From the NCBI GenBank assembly GCA_003330885.1, contig CP030277.1:310001-374000 (forward strand): 64,000 nucleotides of DNA, in the 5' to 3' direction. This document shows positions 9,477 to 18,713 of the stretch, in pieces (position 1 is the stretch's first letter; every line of letters starts with the position of its first letter). The notes under the pieces were generated by a model. That model had not been told where the DNA came from. It did not search any database and saw only the letters and a program-made list of their open reading frames with translations. This DNA comes from Rhodobiaceae bacterium. GTDB taxonomy: Bacteria > Pseudomonadota > Alphaproteobacteria > Parvibaculales > Parvibaculaceae. A program made the position numbers and the translations under genes.

Positions 9477-10571
9477 TTAGCTCTCTTCTTGGCCGTTCTG
9501 TCCACGGTGCCTGAGGAAATGGTCGGCTAGAACACAGGCCATCATGGCCTCGCCAACGGGTACCGCACGAATACCAACGCAAGGATCGTGCCGACCCTTG
9601 GTCATGACCTCTGTTTCTTCGCCAGACCGGGTAATAGACTTGCGGGGCGTGAGGATAGACGAGGTAGGTTTCACTGCAAAACGGGCGACGACGTCCTGTC
9701 CGCTGGATATTCCACCAAGAATTCCGCCTGCATGATTGGCATCGAAGCTTACTTTATTGCCATCAATGCCCATTTCATCGGCATTTTCTTCGCCGGTGAG
9801 AGCTGCCGCTGCGAACCCATCGCCGATTTCAACACCTTTGACGGCATTGATGCTCATGAGCGCTCCAGCGAGATCCGCATCAAGCTTGCCATAGATGGGG
9901 GCGCCAAGGCCTGCGGGCATACCACTCGCAACGAGCTCGATCACCGCGCCGCAGCTCGAACCGGCTTTGCGGACCCCATCAAGGTAGGTCTCCCATTCCT
10001 TCGCCGCGATAGGGTCGGGGCACCAGAACGGGTTCTGGTCAATTTCATTCCAATCCCACCGTGTACGGTCGATTTTGTGCGGCCCGATCTGAACAAGGGC
10101 ACCGCGCACTTCAACCCCGGGCATGACCTTGCGTGCAAGAGCACCTGCCGCGACACGCGCCGCTGTTTCGCGCGCAGATTGGCGACCGCCGCCACGATAA
10201 TCGCGAATGCCATATTTGGCTTCATAGGTGAAGTCGGCGTGACCAGGGCGGAACGTGTCTTTGATATCGCCATAGTCTTTCGACCGTTGATCGACATTCT
10301 CGATCATCAGCGAAATCGGCGTACCTGTCGTGACTTCCTGCCCGCTTTCGTCCTGGAACGTACCGGAGAGAATCTTTACCTGGTCGGGTTCTTTGCGCTG
10401 GGTGGTGAAACGCGACTGACCTGGCCGACGCTTATCAAGGAAGGTTTGAATTTCGTCTGCCGTGATCGGCACAAGTGAAGGCATGCCGTCAATCACACAA
10501 CCTAGCGCTGGCCCGTGGGATTCGCCCCAAGTGGTCACGCGAAATAAATGGCCAAACGTATTGTGTGACAT
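9477..10571 (-). CDS. aroC: Chorismate synthase
   Basis: 364 residues starting [20 protein letters not shown], the canonical AroC N-terminus. Internal signatures include [27 protein letters not shown] and the C-terminal [17 protein letters not shown], the last two being FMN/substrate-binding regions. The enzyme removes phosphate from 5-enolpyruvylshikimate 3-phosphate to give chorismate, using reduced FMN, in the last common step of aromatic biosynthesis. fabI is 73 bases upstream on the same strand and a membrane-protein gene starts 4 bases downstream. Confidence 0.97.
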   Translation of the reverse strand: MSHNTFGHLFRVTTWGESHGPALGCVIDGMPSLVPITADEIQTFLDKRRPGQSRFTTQRKEPDQVKILSGTFQDESGQEVTTGTPISLMIENVDQRSKDYGDIKDTFRPGHADFTYEAKYGIRDYRGGGRQSARETAARVAAGALARKVMPGVEVRGALVQIGPHKIDRTRWDWNEIDQNPFWCPDPIAAKEWETYLDGVRKAGSSCGAVIELVASGMPAGLGAPIYGKLDADLAGALMSINAVKGVEIGDGFAAAALTGEENADEMGIDGNKVSFDANHAGGILGGISSGQDVVARFAVKPTSSILTPRKSITRSGEETEVMTKGRHDPCVGIRAVPVGEAMMACVLADHFLRHRGQNGQEES

Positions 10572-10644
10572 GTGTCCTGCCCCATTAAACCGATTGAGGA
10601 GGTTCTAGCTGATAATCGTGGAAAACGGAAACGCGACGCCGAAA

Positions 10645-11469
10645 TCAGACAATACTCATGTCCGGTGCATCTTCAGCCTTCATGCCGACCACATGATAGC
10701 CCGCATCCACATGGTGAACTTCGCCTGTAACGCCCGATGCAAGGTCAGAAAGCAGGTAAAGACCTGTTTTTCCCACTTCATCAATGGTTACTGTCCGCTT
10801 CATCGGAGCATTCAGCTCATTCCACTTCAGGATGTAACGGAAATCGCCAATGCCTGCCGCAGCGAGCGTCTTGATGGGGCCGGCAGAGATGGCATTGATG
10901 CGTATATTGTTCCGGCCCAGATCAACGGCCAGATAACGCACACTTGCCTCAAGGGCGGCTTTCGCGACCCCCATGACGTTGTAGTGGGGAATAACTTTCT
11001 CAGCGCCATAATAGGTGAGAGTTGCAATAGACCCCCCATCTGCCATCAGGGGCTCAGCACGTTTGGCAACAGCAGCAAGCGAATGGCAGGAAATGTTCAT
11101 GGCCTGCGCAAACTGGTCAGCTGTGGTGTCGAGATAACGACCATCAAGCGAGCTCTTATCGGCATAGGCAATGGCATGCACGAGAAAGTCGAGCTTGCCC
11201 CACTTCTCCTCAAGCGTTTTGAAAACAGCGTCCATTGAGGCGTCATCTGTCACGTCGCAAGGAAGAACGAGATCTGAGCCAACAGATTCAGCCAGCGGCT
11301 TCACGCGCTTGGCCAGGGCTTCCCCTTGGTAGGTAAAAGCCACGTCGGCGCCATGGTCAGCGCAAACCTTCGCGATGCCCCAGGCAATCGACCGGTTGTT
11401 TGCCACTCCCATGATGAGCCCTTTTTTTCCGCTCATCAGGCCGCCGGATGCTGTCCCAGATGCTGTCAC
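10645..11469 (-). CDS. fabI: Enoyl-[acyl-carrier-protein] reductase (NADH), FabI type
   Basis: 274 residues from a GTG at 11469 preceded by AGGGGG. FabI features are the atypical nucleotide motif GVANNRSIAWGIA (21-33), Y153 of TYYGAEK, and the catalytic Y163 with K170 (Y-x6-K in PHYNVMGVAK). The enzyme reduces trans-2-enoyl-ACP in the last step of each fatty-acid elongation cycle and is the triclosan/diazaborine target in characterised homologues. The first 11 residues (TASGTASGG) are longer than usual, and M12 is an alternative start. It probably heads the fabI-aroC-membrane-protein transcript. Confidence 0.96.
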   Translation of the reverse strand: MTASGTASGGLMSGKKGLIMGVANNRSIAWGIAKVCADHGADVAFTYQGEALAKRVKPLAESVGSDLVLPCDVTDDASMDAVFKTLEEKWGKLDFLVHAIAYADKSSLDGRYLDTTADQFAQAMNISCHSLAAVAKRAEPLMADGGSIATLTYYGAEKVIPHYNVMGVAKAALEASVRYLAVDLGRNNIRINAISAGPIKTLAAAGIGDFRYILKWNELNAPMKRTVTIDEVGKTGLYLLSDLASGVTGEVHHVDAGYHVVGMKAEDAPDMSIV

Positions 11470-11603
11470 GGGACCCCCTATCTTGTTGAATTTCCTGCCC
11501 CCATTAGCGCGGCATCCTACACAAATGGACTTAGGGGTCTAGCGAAAAGGACTGAAAAACCGCTTGTATTACAGACCATTACAGAGGTGTGATCCAAAAT
11601 GGG

Positions 11604-12578
11604 TCAGGTCTTGCGAGGGGCGTGTTGGAGGCCCGGTGCCCAAGTCGCTGCAAAGTCTTTCAAGGCTGGGTCGTGTTTGGGCGGGAGAACAAGGGTCAGA
11701 TGCACAAATTGATCCCCCTTACCGAATTTCCGCTTGCCTGGCGGGTGGGCCAAGCCCTTGCCCTTCAGACGAAGAACGCTGCCACTGTTAGAGCCCTCAG
11801 GGATGCTCACAGACACATCACCTTCAACGGTCGGAACCGTGATTTTTGCGCCAAGCACAGCCTCAGGAAGGCTTACAGGCACGTCGATATGCACATCAGC
11901 CCCTTCTCGACGAAAGATAGGGTGGGGGGCGATAGATATGGTGACAAGAGCATCTCCTGCATCCCGTCCGGTTAGACTTGGGTCACCCTGTCCCCGGAGC
12001 CGGATCTGCTGACCATCTTCAACGCCAGCTGGAATATGGACATCCAGCGACTTCCCATTGTCCAGAGTGAGGCGGCGTTTGGTGCCTTCAACGGCATCCA
12101 GAAAAGGAATGCTCAGGTCATAGCTGTGATCAGCACCTGACGTTCGAAAGGCGCGGCGACCAGCACTCTTCAGATTGGTGAGAATATCAGCGAAAGGCGG
12201 GAATTTCTCTGTTTTTGGTGAGGTCGCGTCCTCTGCTGCCGGGTTCTCGGGGTGGGCCTCAGCCTTTTTCGACGGCTTTGGTTGTGACGCAGTTTTTGGA
12301 CGTGTTTGATGAGAGGATTGAGCCGTTTTTGTATTCGGGGCGTCCGCTGCAGCTCGAGCAGCATGGCGTCGCCTCGTCGGGCTGTTTCTCGCAGATGCCT
12401 TAGCTTTTCGGCTCAGAAGGTCATACGCAGCGGTGACCTCGTGAAAGCGCTCTTTTTGCTTAGGGTCACTTGAACCAGAATCTGGATGATAGGTCTTCGC
12501 CAGCCGCCGATAGGCGGATTTGATTTCATCAGGACCGGCCTGTGGTGAAATACCAAGCACATGATAGGGATTGCGCAT
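11604..12578 (-). CDS. DnaJ-type co-chaperone (CbpA-like, J domain plus DnaJ C-terminal domain)
   Basis: 324 residues. A J domain occupies residues 2-65 with the HPD tripeptide at 31-33. A low-complexity, Ala/Pro/Lys-rich linker (about 66-130) follows, then a DnaJ C-terminal substrate-binding region (SYDLSIPFLDAVEGTKRRL, then IRLRGQG, ending KGDQFVHLTLVLP). There is no zinc-finger CxxCxGxG repeat, so it is a class II (CbpA/DjlA-like) J protein that stimulates DnaK ATPase. The linker has no Gly/Phe region, which is unusual. It sits upstream of fabI on the same strand, separated by 134 bases. Confidence 0.9.
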   Translation of the reverse strand: MRNPYHVLGISPQAGPDEIKSAYRRLAKTYHPDSGSSDPKQKERFHEVTAAYDLLSRKAKASARNSPTRRRHAARAAADAPNTKTAQSSHQTRPKTASQPKPSKKAEAHPENPAAEDATSPKTEKFPPFADILTNLKSAGRRAFRTSGADHSYDLSIPFLDAVEGTKRRLTLDNGKSLDVHIPAGVEDGQQIRLRGQGDPSLTGRDAGDALVTISIAPHPIFRREGADVHIDVPVSLPEAVLGAKITVPTVEGDVSVSIPEGSNSGSVLRLKGKGLAHPPGKRKFGKGDQFVHLTLVLPPKHDPALKDFAATWAPGLQHAPRKT

Positions 12579-12594
12579 AGAGGTCCGCCAGAAA

Positions 12595-12675
12595 GGGTTC
12601 GCCGAGAAGTCAGGGTTCGCTGAGAAGGTCGTGTTGGCTCAGAAACTCTGCGATCATGGTTAAAAAAGCATGATC
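12595..12675 (-). promoter_or_regulatory. Direct repeat and inverted repeat upstream of the DnaJ-type gene
   Basis: Two direct copies of GGGTTCGCYGAGAAG occur at 12595-12609 and 12613-12627, an 18-base period. They are followed by an inverted repeat GATCATG (12652-12658) / CATGATC (12669-12675) with a 10-base A-rich loop. All lie within 100 bases upstream of the chaperone start and downstream of the Sel1 stop. They could form an operator for the chaperone, or the inverted repeat could end Sel1 transcription, although no U-run follows it on the minus strand. Confidence 0.4.
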
Positions 12676-12704
12676 AAACCTAACCCGGCACAAATACCAA
12701 ATCG

Positions 12705-13613
12705 TTAAGGGGCAGGGAGAATTTCTAGTGTTTTAGCCGCTTTTTCGTGCCCTTGTGCTGCCGCAGCAGATAACCATTTTTGAGCCAGGGTCACATCGGG
12801 CCCAACGCCCAGGCCAAAACGATAAAGCCGTCCCAAACGATATTGCGCCTCGACGACGCCTTGTTCGGCGAGCGGTCGCCATTGTTCAGCGGCGGCAACG
12901 AAGTCGCCTGCATCGAACATGTAGACACCTCGCATGAATTGCGCGCCCTGCTCAGGGGATACGAGTGCGGTAGACAGAGCCAGAACATTGCTTTGCGAAA
13001 GGGGAGTTTGAGGGGACAGCGGCGCTTCCGTTCTCTCACCGATGCGAAGCCTGGCTTTTTCATGACCAAGCTCGGCAGCGCGCTGAATGAGCGCCTGTGC
13101 AGCACGAATGTCTGAAGACGTGCTCTTGGCGCTGTTTTCGATGAGCAATCCCAGCTCCCACATGGCGTCAGGGCTGCCGCCAGCGGCTGCTAGATTGAGC
13201 CACTCCGCGCCTTTCTCAAGATCGTGATATGGGGCACCCGGCTCAATACGCATCATGCCGGCATTAAGGGCAGCACTCGCAAGCCCCACACTGGCGGCAC
13301 GCTCGTAAAACCACAAAGCGCGCTCGCTGTCCTGGGGCACCCCCTCGCCACGACGCAGCATGTGCGCCACATTGCGCTGGGCAGCGATGTCCCCGGCTTT
13401 GGCAAGCGGGAGCCATATCGAATAGGCGGTTGAGTATTCACCCGCATCGTAAGCCGCGACACCCTTATCAAACTCCAATTGGTTCCCGGCCAAATCTTCC
13501 AGAGAAGGAGGAGTGGCCGCTTGGTTGATTTCGGCCGCAAGCCCATCATTGGCAATAGGGCCCAGAAGGGCGAGGGCTGTGAGCGCAAATTGGCATGTGC
13601 GAGTGAAAGTCAT
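12705..13613 (-). CDS. Secreted Sel1-repeat (tetratricopeptide-like) protein
   Basis: 302 residues. An N-terminal signal peptide (TCQFALTALALLGPIANDGLAA, residues 5-26) predicts export to the periplasm. The rest is built from Sel1-like repeats of about 36 residues: WLPLAKAGDIAAQRNVAHML, ALWFYERAASVGLASAALN, WLNLAAAGGSPDAMWELG, LIQRAAELGHEKARLRIG, WRPLAEQGVVEAQYRLG and WLSAAAAQGHEKAAKTL. Such proteins are scaffolds for protein-protein contacts, often in envelope stress or signalling. No enzymatic domain is present. It is divergent from pdxH, sharing a 148-base intergenic region with a perfect inverted repeat. Confidence 0.88.
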   Translation of the reverse strand: MTFTRTCQFALTALALLGPIANDGLAAEINQAATPPSLEDLAGNQLEFDKGVAAYDAGEYSTAYSIWLPLAKAGDIAAQRNVAHMLRRGEGVPQDSERALWFYERAASVGLASAALNAGMMRIEPGAPYHDLEKGAEWLNLAAAGGSPDAMWELGLLIENSAKSTSSDIRAAQALIQRAAELGHEKARLRIGERTEAPLSPQTPLSQSNVLALSTALVSPEQGAQFMRGVYMFDAGDFVAAAEQWRPLAEQGVVEAQYRLGRLYRFGLGVGPDVTLAQKWLSAAAAQGHEKAAKTLEILPAP

Positions 13614-13672
13614 CTGCGTTCTGCTATCGCTTTACGTGGTATCGAATCTGGGACAGGTCCCAATGACGGATA

Positions 13673-13692
13673 TATATAGTGTCGACTATATA
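13673..13692. promoter_or_regulatory. Perfect inverted repeat between the Sel1 gene and pdxH
   Basis: TATATAGT (13673-13680) and ACTATATA (13685-13692) form a perfect 8-base inverted repeat around GTCG. It lies 70 bases before the pdxH start and 60 bases before the divergent Sel1 start. The AT-rich palindrome stands out against GC-rich surroundings and is a plausible operator or overlapping promoter; no matching regulator is evident nearby. Confidence 0.45.
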
Positions 13693-13761
13693 AGAGGACC
13701 CGCGGGGCCAAAATAAGGCCCAAGGCACTCGTTGGAGCGACAGCAAGGGATGAGGACCGCA

Positions 13762-14373
13762 ATGGCGGACACAGACGTAGAAAGCATCACAGGCACCGAC
13801 CCGTTTCTCCTATTTGAAGAGTGGATGGCGAAAGCGGAGAAATCTGAGCCAAACGACGCCAACGCCGTGGCGCTGGCAACGGCAGACGCATCGGGCCTGC
13901 CAGATGTAAGGATGGTTCTCCTGAAAGATGCGAGCCCTGAAGGGTTTGTGTTCTACACCAATCTGGAAAGCGCCAAGGGCACGGAACTGGCCGAGAACCC
14001 GCAAGCTGCGCTGTGCTTCCACTGGAAATCACTCCGCCGCCAAATCCGGGTGCGTGGGGCCATCTCGCCTGTGAGCGATACGGAAGCAGATGCCTATTTT
14101 GCCAGCCGCGCCAAAGACAGCCAGATCGGCGCTTGGGCGTCGAGACAATCCCGTTCGATGGAGGGGCGATTTGAGCTGGAAAAAGAAGTTGCGCGATATG
14201 GCGCCAAATACGCCATCAAGAAAGTAGATCGTCCACCACACTGGTCGGGCTTTCGTCTGGCGCCAGGCCAGATTGAATTTTGGCAGGACAGGCCTTTCCG
14301 CCTGCATGACCGTTTGGTCTTCCGGCGCGAGTCGGTGGATGTGCCTTGGCAAACATCAAAACTTTTCCCGTGA
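13762..14373 (+). CDS. pdxH: Pyridoxamine/pyridoxine 5'-phosphate oxidase
   Basis: 203 residues from the ATG at 13762, which has GAGGA six bases upstream; ATGs at 13732 and 13750 give longer versions with weaker spacing. Hallmarks are the FMN-binding [18 protein letters not shown]-type segment (here DVRMVLLKD), [14 protein letters not shown], and the C-terminal [18 protein letters not shown] with RLHDR. The enzyme oxidises PNP or PMP to pyridoxal 5'-phosphate, the cofactor for the aminotransferase and decarboxylase encoded further right. It ends 4 bases before the CDF transporter start, so the two are probably co-transcribed. Confidence 0.96.
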   Translation: MADTDVESITGTDPFLLFEEWMAKAEKSEPNDANAVALATADASGLPDVRMVLLKDASPEGFVFYTNLESAKGTELAENPQAALCFHWKSLRRQIRVRGAISPVSDTEADAYFASRAKDSQIGAWASRQSRSMEGRFELEKEVARYGAKYAIKKVDRPPHWSGFRLAPGQIEFWQDRPFRLHDRLVFRRESVDVPWQTSKLFP

Positions 14374-14377
14374 TCCG

Positions 14378-15298
14378 ATGACCAATGATCAAACAATGAG
14401 CAATGCCGCGAACGACAGGCTGATGCGCCGCGCCACCTATGCGGCGGTTTGTGTTGCACTCTCATTGATTGCGATGAAGGCAGCTGCATTCGTCGTCACA
14501 GGGTCTGTGGCGATGCTGGCGACCTTGTTCGACTCGATGCTCGACATGGCGGCATCAGTCCTCAATCTATTTGCGGTGCGTGCCGCACTCACACCGGCAG
14601 ATCATGATCATCGCTTTGGTCATGGCAAAGCTGAAGCAATGGCAGGGTTAGGTCAGGCGACGATCATTATTTTATCGGCGATCTACATTCTGTGGGAGGC
14701 GGGATCGCGGTTGATTGAGCCGGAACCCGTGTCCAGCTCTGGGATCGGGATCGCCGTGACCGTGATTGCGATCGCACTGACATTGGTGCTCGTTGCCTAC
14801 CAGACAAAAGTTGTCCGAGCGACCAATTCTCTGGCCATCGCTGCCGATTCGATCCACTACAAGGGCGATCTGTTGATGAACCTTGCGGTGATCGCCGCCT
14901 TGGCTCTGTCTGCCTTTCCGGGGCTCATTTGGGCGGACCCACTGTTCGGCATCATGATTGCCTGCTTTATTGCATATAGCGCCTGGCAGATTGCCGATCA
15001 GTCTGTGCAGCAGCTAATGGATCAGGAATTGCCGGAGGAAGAACGCGATAAAATCAGGGCCGTCGTACTAAAGGATGCAGATGTGCAGAACATGCATGAT
15101 CTGCGCACGCGGATGGCGGGGAACAAGCTCTTTATCCAGTTTCACCTGGAGCTTGATGGCAACATGAGCTTGACCAACGCGCATGAGGTTGCAGATCGTG
15201 TCGAAGAAGCGGTGCGTAATGCCTTCCCTGGCAGCGAGGTTCTGTCGCATCAGGACCCTGCAGGCCTTGAGACCATAACGGATTTCGAGCGGACCTAA
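14378..15298 (+). CDS. Cation-diffusion-facilitator (CDF) metal efflux transporter, FieF/YiiP type
   Basis: 306 residues from the ATG at 14378; longer readings overlap pdxH. Six transmembrane helices are visible. The transport site is formed by FDSMLD (D52, D56) in helix 2 and DSIHYKGD (H160, D164) in helix 5, the DD/HD quartet that favours Zn2+/Cd2+ or Fe2+ in characterised CDFs. A cytoplasmic C-terminal ferredoxin-like domain with HDLRTR and FHLELDG follows. It exchanges metal for protons at the inner membrane. The stop overlaps the next start (TAATG), so translation is probably coupled with the phosphotransferase/P-loop fusion. Confidence 0.92.
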   Translation: MTNDQTMSNAANDRLMRRATYAAVCVALSLIAMKAAAFVVTGSVAMLATLFDSMLDMAASVLNLFAVRAALTPADHDHRFGHGKAEAMAGLGQATIIILSAIYILWEAGSRLIEPEPVSSSGIGIAVTVIAIALTLVLVAYQTKVVRATNSLAIAADSIHYKGDLLMNLAVIAALALSAFPGLIWADPLFGIMIACFIAYSAWQIADQSVQQLMDQELPEEERDKIRAVVLKDADVQNMHDLRTRMAGNKLFIQFHLELDGNMSLTNAHEVADRVEEAVRNAFPGSEVLSHQDPAGLETITDFERT

Positions 15299-16893
15299 TG
15301 GCTCGTATCGACGCAGCCGCTGTCGAGAGCTTTTTGGCGACACCCGCAGCTTATGGACTTTCTGCGAACACACTTGTTGAACGCATTGAGACCCATATTT
15401 CTGTTATCTTCTTAGCAGGGCCGAATGCATACAAACTGAAGAAGCGTGTTGATCTGGTCTACCTCGACTTCACAACGCTTGATGCGCGTCACAATGCCTG
15501 CATACAAGAACTGAAGCTCAATCGGCGCACAGCACCGCAGCTCTATCTCGACATAGTTCCTGTATCGGAAACGGATGACGGGCTGGTGCTGGGCGAGAGT
15601 GCTGGCGGCACCATTGTTGATTGGGTTGTGAAGATGGCTCGCTTCGATCAATCCGACCTTCTATCGCAAATGGCAGGTCGCGGCGAGTTGACAGTCACGA
15701 TGGTCGAAAAGCTGGCTCGGCAACTGGAACAGTTTCATAAACATGCTGTGGTGAGCGAGGCGGCAGGCGGTCAGGCGCGTTTCGCGGAAATTCTTGAGAG
15801 CAATCGCAAGAACTTCGACCCTTTTATCGGGAAGGTATATCCACAGAAGCTTATCGACAGATTGGGTCATCTCTACGCCGAAACACTTGAGGCTTTGTCA
15901 GAGCTTATCGAAGAACGTCGCACGGCGGGCTGGGTGCGCCACTGCCATGGTGATCTTCATCTAAACAATGTTGTGTGCCTCAATGGGGAGCCCGTGCCGT
16001 TTGATTGCATCGAATTTAACGATCAGTTTGCGCGCATTGATACGCTCTATGATCTCGCCTTTCTTCTGATGGATCTAGCCTTCAGAGCAGTGTCGGACCG
16101 GCGTCTCGCTGTCCACGCCAATGCGACACTCAACGCCTACCTGCAAGCACAAGCACCCGACGATCTTTCAGAAACTTTGATTGGTTTGCGGGCGCTTCCG
16201 TTTTTTATGAGCATTCGAGCAAGTGTTCGGTCCCATGTCAGCGCAAGGATGTCCGAAGCCGAAAACGGCAATGCTTCAACGCTTGACGGTCTTGCGCTGG
16301 CTTATGCCGAGTTTGCAGAGAATTTGTTGCGGGCAAGAGAGGCAAGGCTCTATGCGATCGGCGGCTTGTCAGGAACAGGCAAGACCACAATTGCCAAACT
16401 GTTGGCGCCTGAGTTGTACGGACTGGTCGGCGCTGTTCACTTGAGGACAGACGTTATTCGCAAAAGACTGGCTGGTGTGGCCGATGCGGATCGTTTGTCA
16501 TCTGATGTCTACACACAGGAGGCCAGCGATAAGGTTTATGCTGAGATGGCGCGCCTTGCGGGTATTGCTTTGGATGCCGGTCAAACGGTGATCTGTGATG
16601 CCGTTTTTGCCAAACCGATAGAACGGACCCTGATTGAGCAGGTGGCAACAAGCCGGTCAATTTCGTTTGAAGGCATTTGGCTCACTGCGCCAGCAAAATT
16701 GTTAGAATCACGCGTTGAGCAGAGATCTGAGGCAGGGCTGGACGCATCTGACGCCGACGCCGGCATCGTCAGGCAGCAGCTTTCTTACCACGTGGGGGAT
16801 CTCAACTGGGCCGTGGTTGAGACGGCGGAAGAGCCTGAGACGGTCCTTTCCAGTGTCCGCGCCGTGTTAAACCTAACGCCCCCAACATCTTAG
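15298..16893 (+). CDS. Two-domain kinase: aminoglycoside-phosphotransferase-like fold fused to P-loop AAA kinase
   Basis: 531 residues. The N-terminal half is a phosphotransferase fold with the catalytic loop HGDLHLNN (217-224) and metal-binding FDCIEFND (235-242). The C-terminal part starts at about residue 350 and carries a P-loop, GLSGTGKTT (356-364), then a zeta-toxin/gluconate-kinase-like core (TDVIRKRLAG). This matches the COG2187/COG0645 fusion found in many proteobacteria, whose substrate is not established to my knowledge. The start overlaps the stop of the metal transporter, so co-expression is expected. It may phosphorylate a small molecule; a resistance role should not be assumed. 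Confidence 0.85.
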   Translation: MARIDAAAVESFLATPAAYGLSANTLVERIETHISVIFLAGPNAYKLKKRVDLVYLDFTTLDARHNACIQELKLNRRTAPQLYLDIVPVSETDDGLVLGESAGGTIVDWVVKMARFDQSDLLSQMAGRGELTVTMVEKLARQLEQFHKHAVVSEAAGGQARFAEILESNRKNFDPFIGKVYPQKLIDRLGHLYAETLEALSELIEERRTAGWVRHCHGDLHLNNVVCLNGEPVPFDCIEFNDQFARIDTLYDLAFLLMDLAFRAVSDRRLAVHANATLNAYLQAQAPDDLSETLIGLRALPFFMSIRASVRSHVSARMSEAENGNASTLDGLALAYAEFAENLLRAREARLYAIGGLSGTGKTTIAKLLAPELYGLVGAVHLRTDVIRKRLAGVADADRLSSDVYTQEASDKVYAEMARLAGIALDAGQTVICDAVFAKPIERTLIEQVATSRSISFEGIWLTAPAKLLESRVEQRSEAGLDASDADAGIVRQQLSYHVGDLNWAVVETAEEPETVLSSVRAVLNLTPPTS

Positions 16894-16957
16894 TAATAAA
16901 GACTATGTGACCAAGCTCTCGCTGGTCATGACTGCGGCGTTCCACTAGATTGCCTGC

Positions 16958-17710
16958 ATGAGCGATCCATCAAACCACAAAAAGACCCTCATTCTCACAG
17001 GGGCAAGCCGCGGAATTGGGCATGCGACCGTGAAGCGTTTTTCAAGCGCTGGATGGCGGGTGATCACCTGTTCCAGGCATCCTTTTCCAGAGGACTGCCC
17101 CTGGGAAGCGGGGCCTGAAGATCACATTCAGGTCGATCTGGCGGATCCAGAAAATGTTGCAGATGCTGTCGCTGAAATGCGGCTCCGTTTGCGGGACCAG
17201 GGCAGTCATCTGAATGCGCTGGTCAACAATGCGGCAATTTCCCCCAAAGGGGAGGATGGCAGCCGCTTGGGTGTCTTCGAGACCGATATGGAAGCCTGGC
17301 GCCGGGTGTTTGAAGTGAATTTTTTTGCGCCGGTGAGCCTGGCGCGCGGACTGGTGGAGGAGCTTGCCTCTGCTAAAGGCTCGGTTGTGAATGTGACGTC
17401 AATTGCCGGAACCCGCGTTCATCCATTTGCCGGGTCGGCATATGGAACATCGAAGTCTGCGCTCGCGGGCCTCACCCGAGAAATGGCGTCGGACTTTGGC
17501 CGCAGAGGTATTCGCGTGAACGCAATTGCGCCTGGAGAAATCGACACCGCAATTCTGTCACCCGGGACTGACAAGATCGTAGCTGAAATTCCGATGCAGC
17601 GGTTAGGCACGCCTGAAGAAGTAGCACGTACCATCTACTTCCTCTGCACCGACCAATCATCTTATGTGAATGGTGCCGAGATCCACATCAATGGCGGCCA
17701 GCACGTCTAG
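16958..17710 (+). CDS. Short-chain dehydrogenase/reductase
   Basis: 250 residues, the classical SDR size. The nucleotide motif TGASRGIG is at 14-21, NNAA at 90-93, the catalytic Ser in VTSIAG, and YGTSK gives Y162 and K166. The C-terminus NGAEIHINGGQHV replaces the usual hydrophobic-D-GG ending. Substrate unknown. The last 90 bases (17621-17710) recur at 19092-19181 with about 84% identity by eye, directly after the DUF6506 gene, so the LysR/DUF6506 pair lies between a complete SDR gene and a leftover SDR 3' end. Confidence 0.9.
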   Translation: MSDPSNHKKTLILTGASRGIGHATVKRFSSAGWRVITCSRHPFPEDCPWEAGPEDHIQVDLADPENVADAVAEMRLRLRDQGSHLNALVNNAAISPKGEDGSRLGVFETDMEAWRRVFEVNFFAPVSLARGLVEELASAKGSVVNVTSIAGTRVHPFAGSAYGTSKSALAGLTREMASDFGRRGIRVNAIAPGEIDTAILSPGTDKIVAEIPMQRLGTPEEVARTIYFLCTDQSSYVNGAEIHINGGQHV

Positions 17711-17738
17711 GCGGCACCACCACTCTACAAAGCGATGG

Positions 17739-18626
17739 TCAAACGAGCTGTTCGTCACGGATTGCATTCAAAAAAACTTGTTCGTGTGAAGCAGGGGCGG
17801 GCCGATGCGACAGATGGATTTCGACATTCTGCGGAAAGCTGGTCGGCAGCGAATGGAACCTCACGTCCTTTATGGATAATCTCGTCAAACTTTCTTGTAC
17901 GACTGCAAAGCCAAGTCCCGCACTAACCAAATCAAGCGCGGCCAATGGGCTTGTCGCTTCCAGGCTGATGTCAGGTTCGAACCCCGCCTGACGGCAGGCT
18001 TGTAAAAAGGCTATCCGTGCATCGGGAAAATCTTTCTCTGGGAGACATACAAATTTCTTCCCATTTAGCTGGCGGGCTTGAATCTTGTTGCCCAGACCGG
18101 ACCCTGCTGGTCCAGCGAGGACAAACGCTTCAGAATGAATCTTTGTGCTGACAATTTCTTCGCTTTTGAAAGGGGCAGCATATGTTAGCGCGATGTCGAT
18201 TTCACCTGCCGCCAACTTCTCAAACTGCTGTTGCGAGCGCATCGGAAGAAGTTTGAGATTGATTGAACGAATACGTTGGTCGTGCGACCGGAGTGCAGAG
18301 GAAATCAGCTGTGCGTGAATTGCACCATCGACATATCCAATTATCAGTGACCCGGACCGCCCTTCCGCAATGGCACTTACCCGTCGCTCTAGCCGATCAG
18401 CATTCGCTAGCAATAATTTGGCTTCAGCAAGGAACTCTCGACCTGCGACAGAGAGCTTCAACCTCTTCTTTGAGCGGTGGAACAGGCTCACACCAAGCCT
18501 GGCCTCAAGCTCAATCATCTGGCGGCTTAGGGGTGATTGGCTGATGTTCAGCTGTGTTGCCGCTTGCCCCACATGTTCATGTTCGGCAACGGATACGAAA
18601 TAGCGCAGTTGTCGCAGACTAAACAT
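17739..18626 (-). CDS. LysR-family transcriptional regulator
   Basis: 295 residues. The N-terminal winged helix-turn-helix is typical (LRQLRYFVSVAEHEHVGQAA, then SQSPLSRQMIELEARLG), followed by the periplasmic-binding-like effector domain. LTTRs usually regulate a divergent target in response to a small molecule. Here the divergent gene is the signal-peptide-bearing DUF6506 protein, 87 bases away, with an ATAGAT...ATCTAT inverted repeat between them. The stop lies 28 bases from the SDR stop, so the two genes converge. The gene looks intact. Confidence 0.93.
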   Translation of the reverse strand: MFSLRQLRYFVSVAEHEHVGQAATQLNISQSPLSRQMIELEARLGVSLFHRSKKRLKLSVAGREFLAEAKLLLANADRLERRVSAIAEGRSGSLIIGYVDGAIHAQLISSALRSHDQRIRSINLKLLPMRSQQQFEKLAAGEIDIALTYAAPFKSEEIVSTKIHSEAFVLAGPAGSGLGNKIQARQLNGKKFVCLPEKDFPDARIAFLQACRQAGFEPDISLEATSPLAALDLVSAGLGFAVVQESLTRLSIKDVRFHSLPTSFPQNVEIHLSHRPAPASHEQVFLNAIRDEQLV

Positions 18627-18646
18627 AAGACAAAAAACATCTCAAC

Positions 18647-18676
18647 ATAGATAAACATCAGATTAGACAGATCTAT
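18647..18676. promoter_or_regulatory. Candidate LysR operator between lysR and the DUF6506 gene
   Basis: ATAGAT (18647-18652) and ATCTAT (18671-18676) are inverted arms separated by 18 AT-rich bases in the 87-base divergent promoter region. LTTR sites often show an imperfect dyad with T-N11-A core about 60 bases before the target; this one lies 38-67 bases before the DUF6506 start. Assignment is by position and symmetry only. Confidence 0.4.
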
Positions 18677-18713
18677 AAACGCTTGGTAGGTGTTTCGCAA
18701 TGGAGGGACACAC

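Noticed and set aside
15298-16893. Aminoglycoside-resistance gene
   Set aside because: The fold is shared by many small-molecule kinases and this fusion with a P-loop domain is a widespread chromosomal family; resistance is not indicated.
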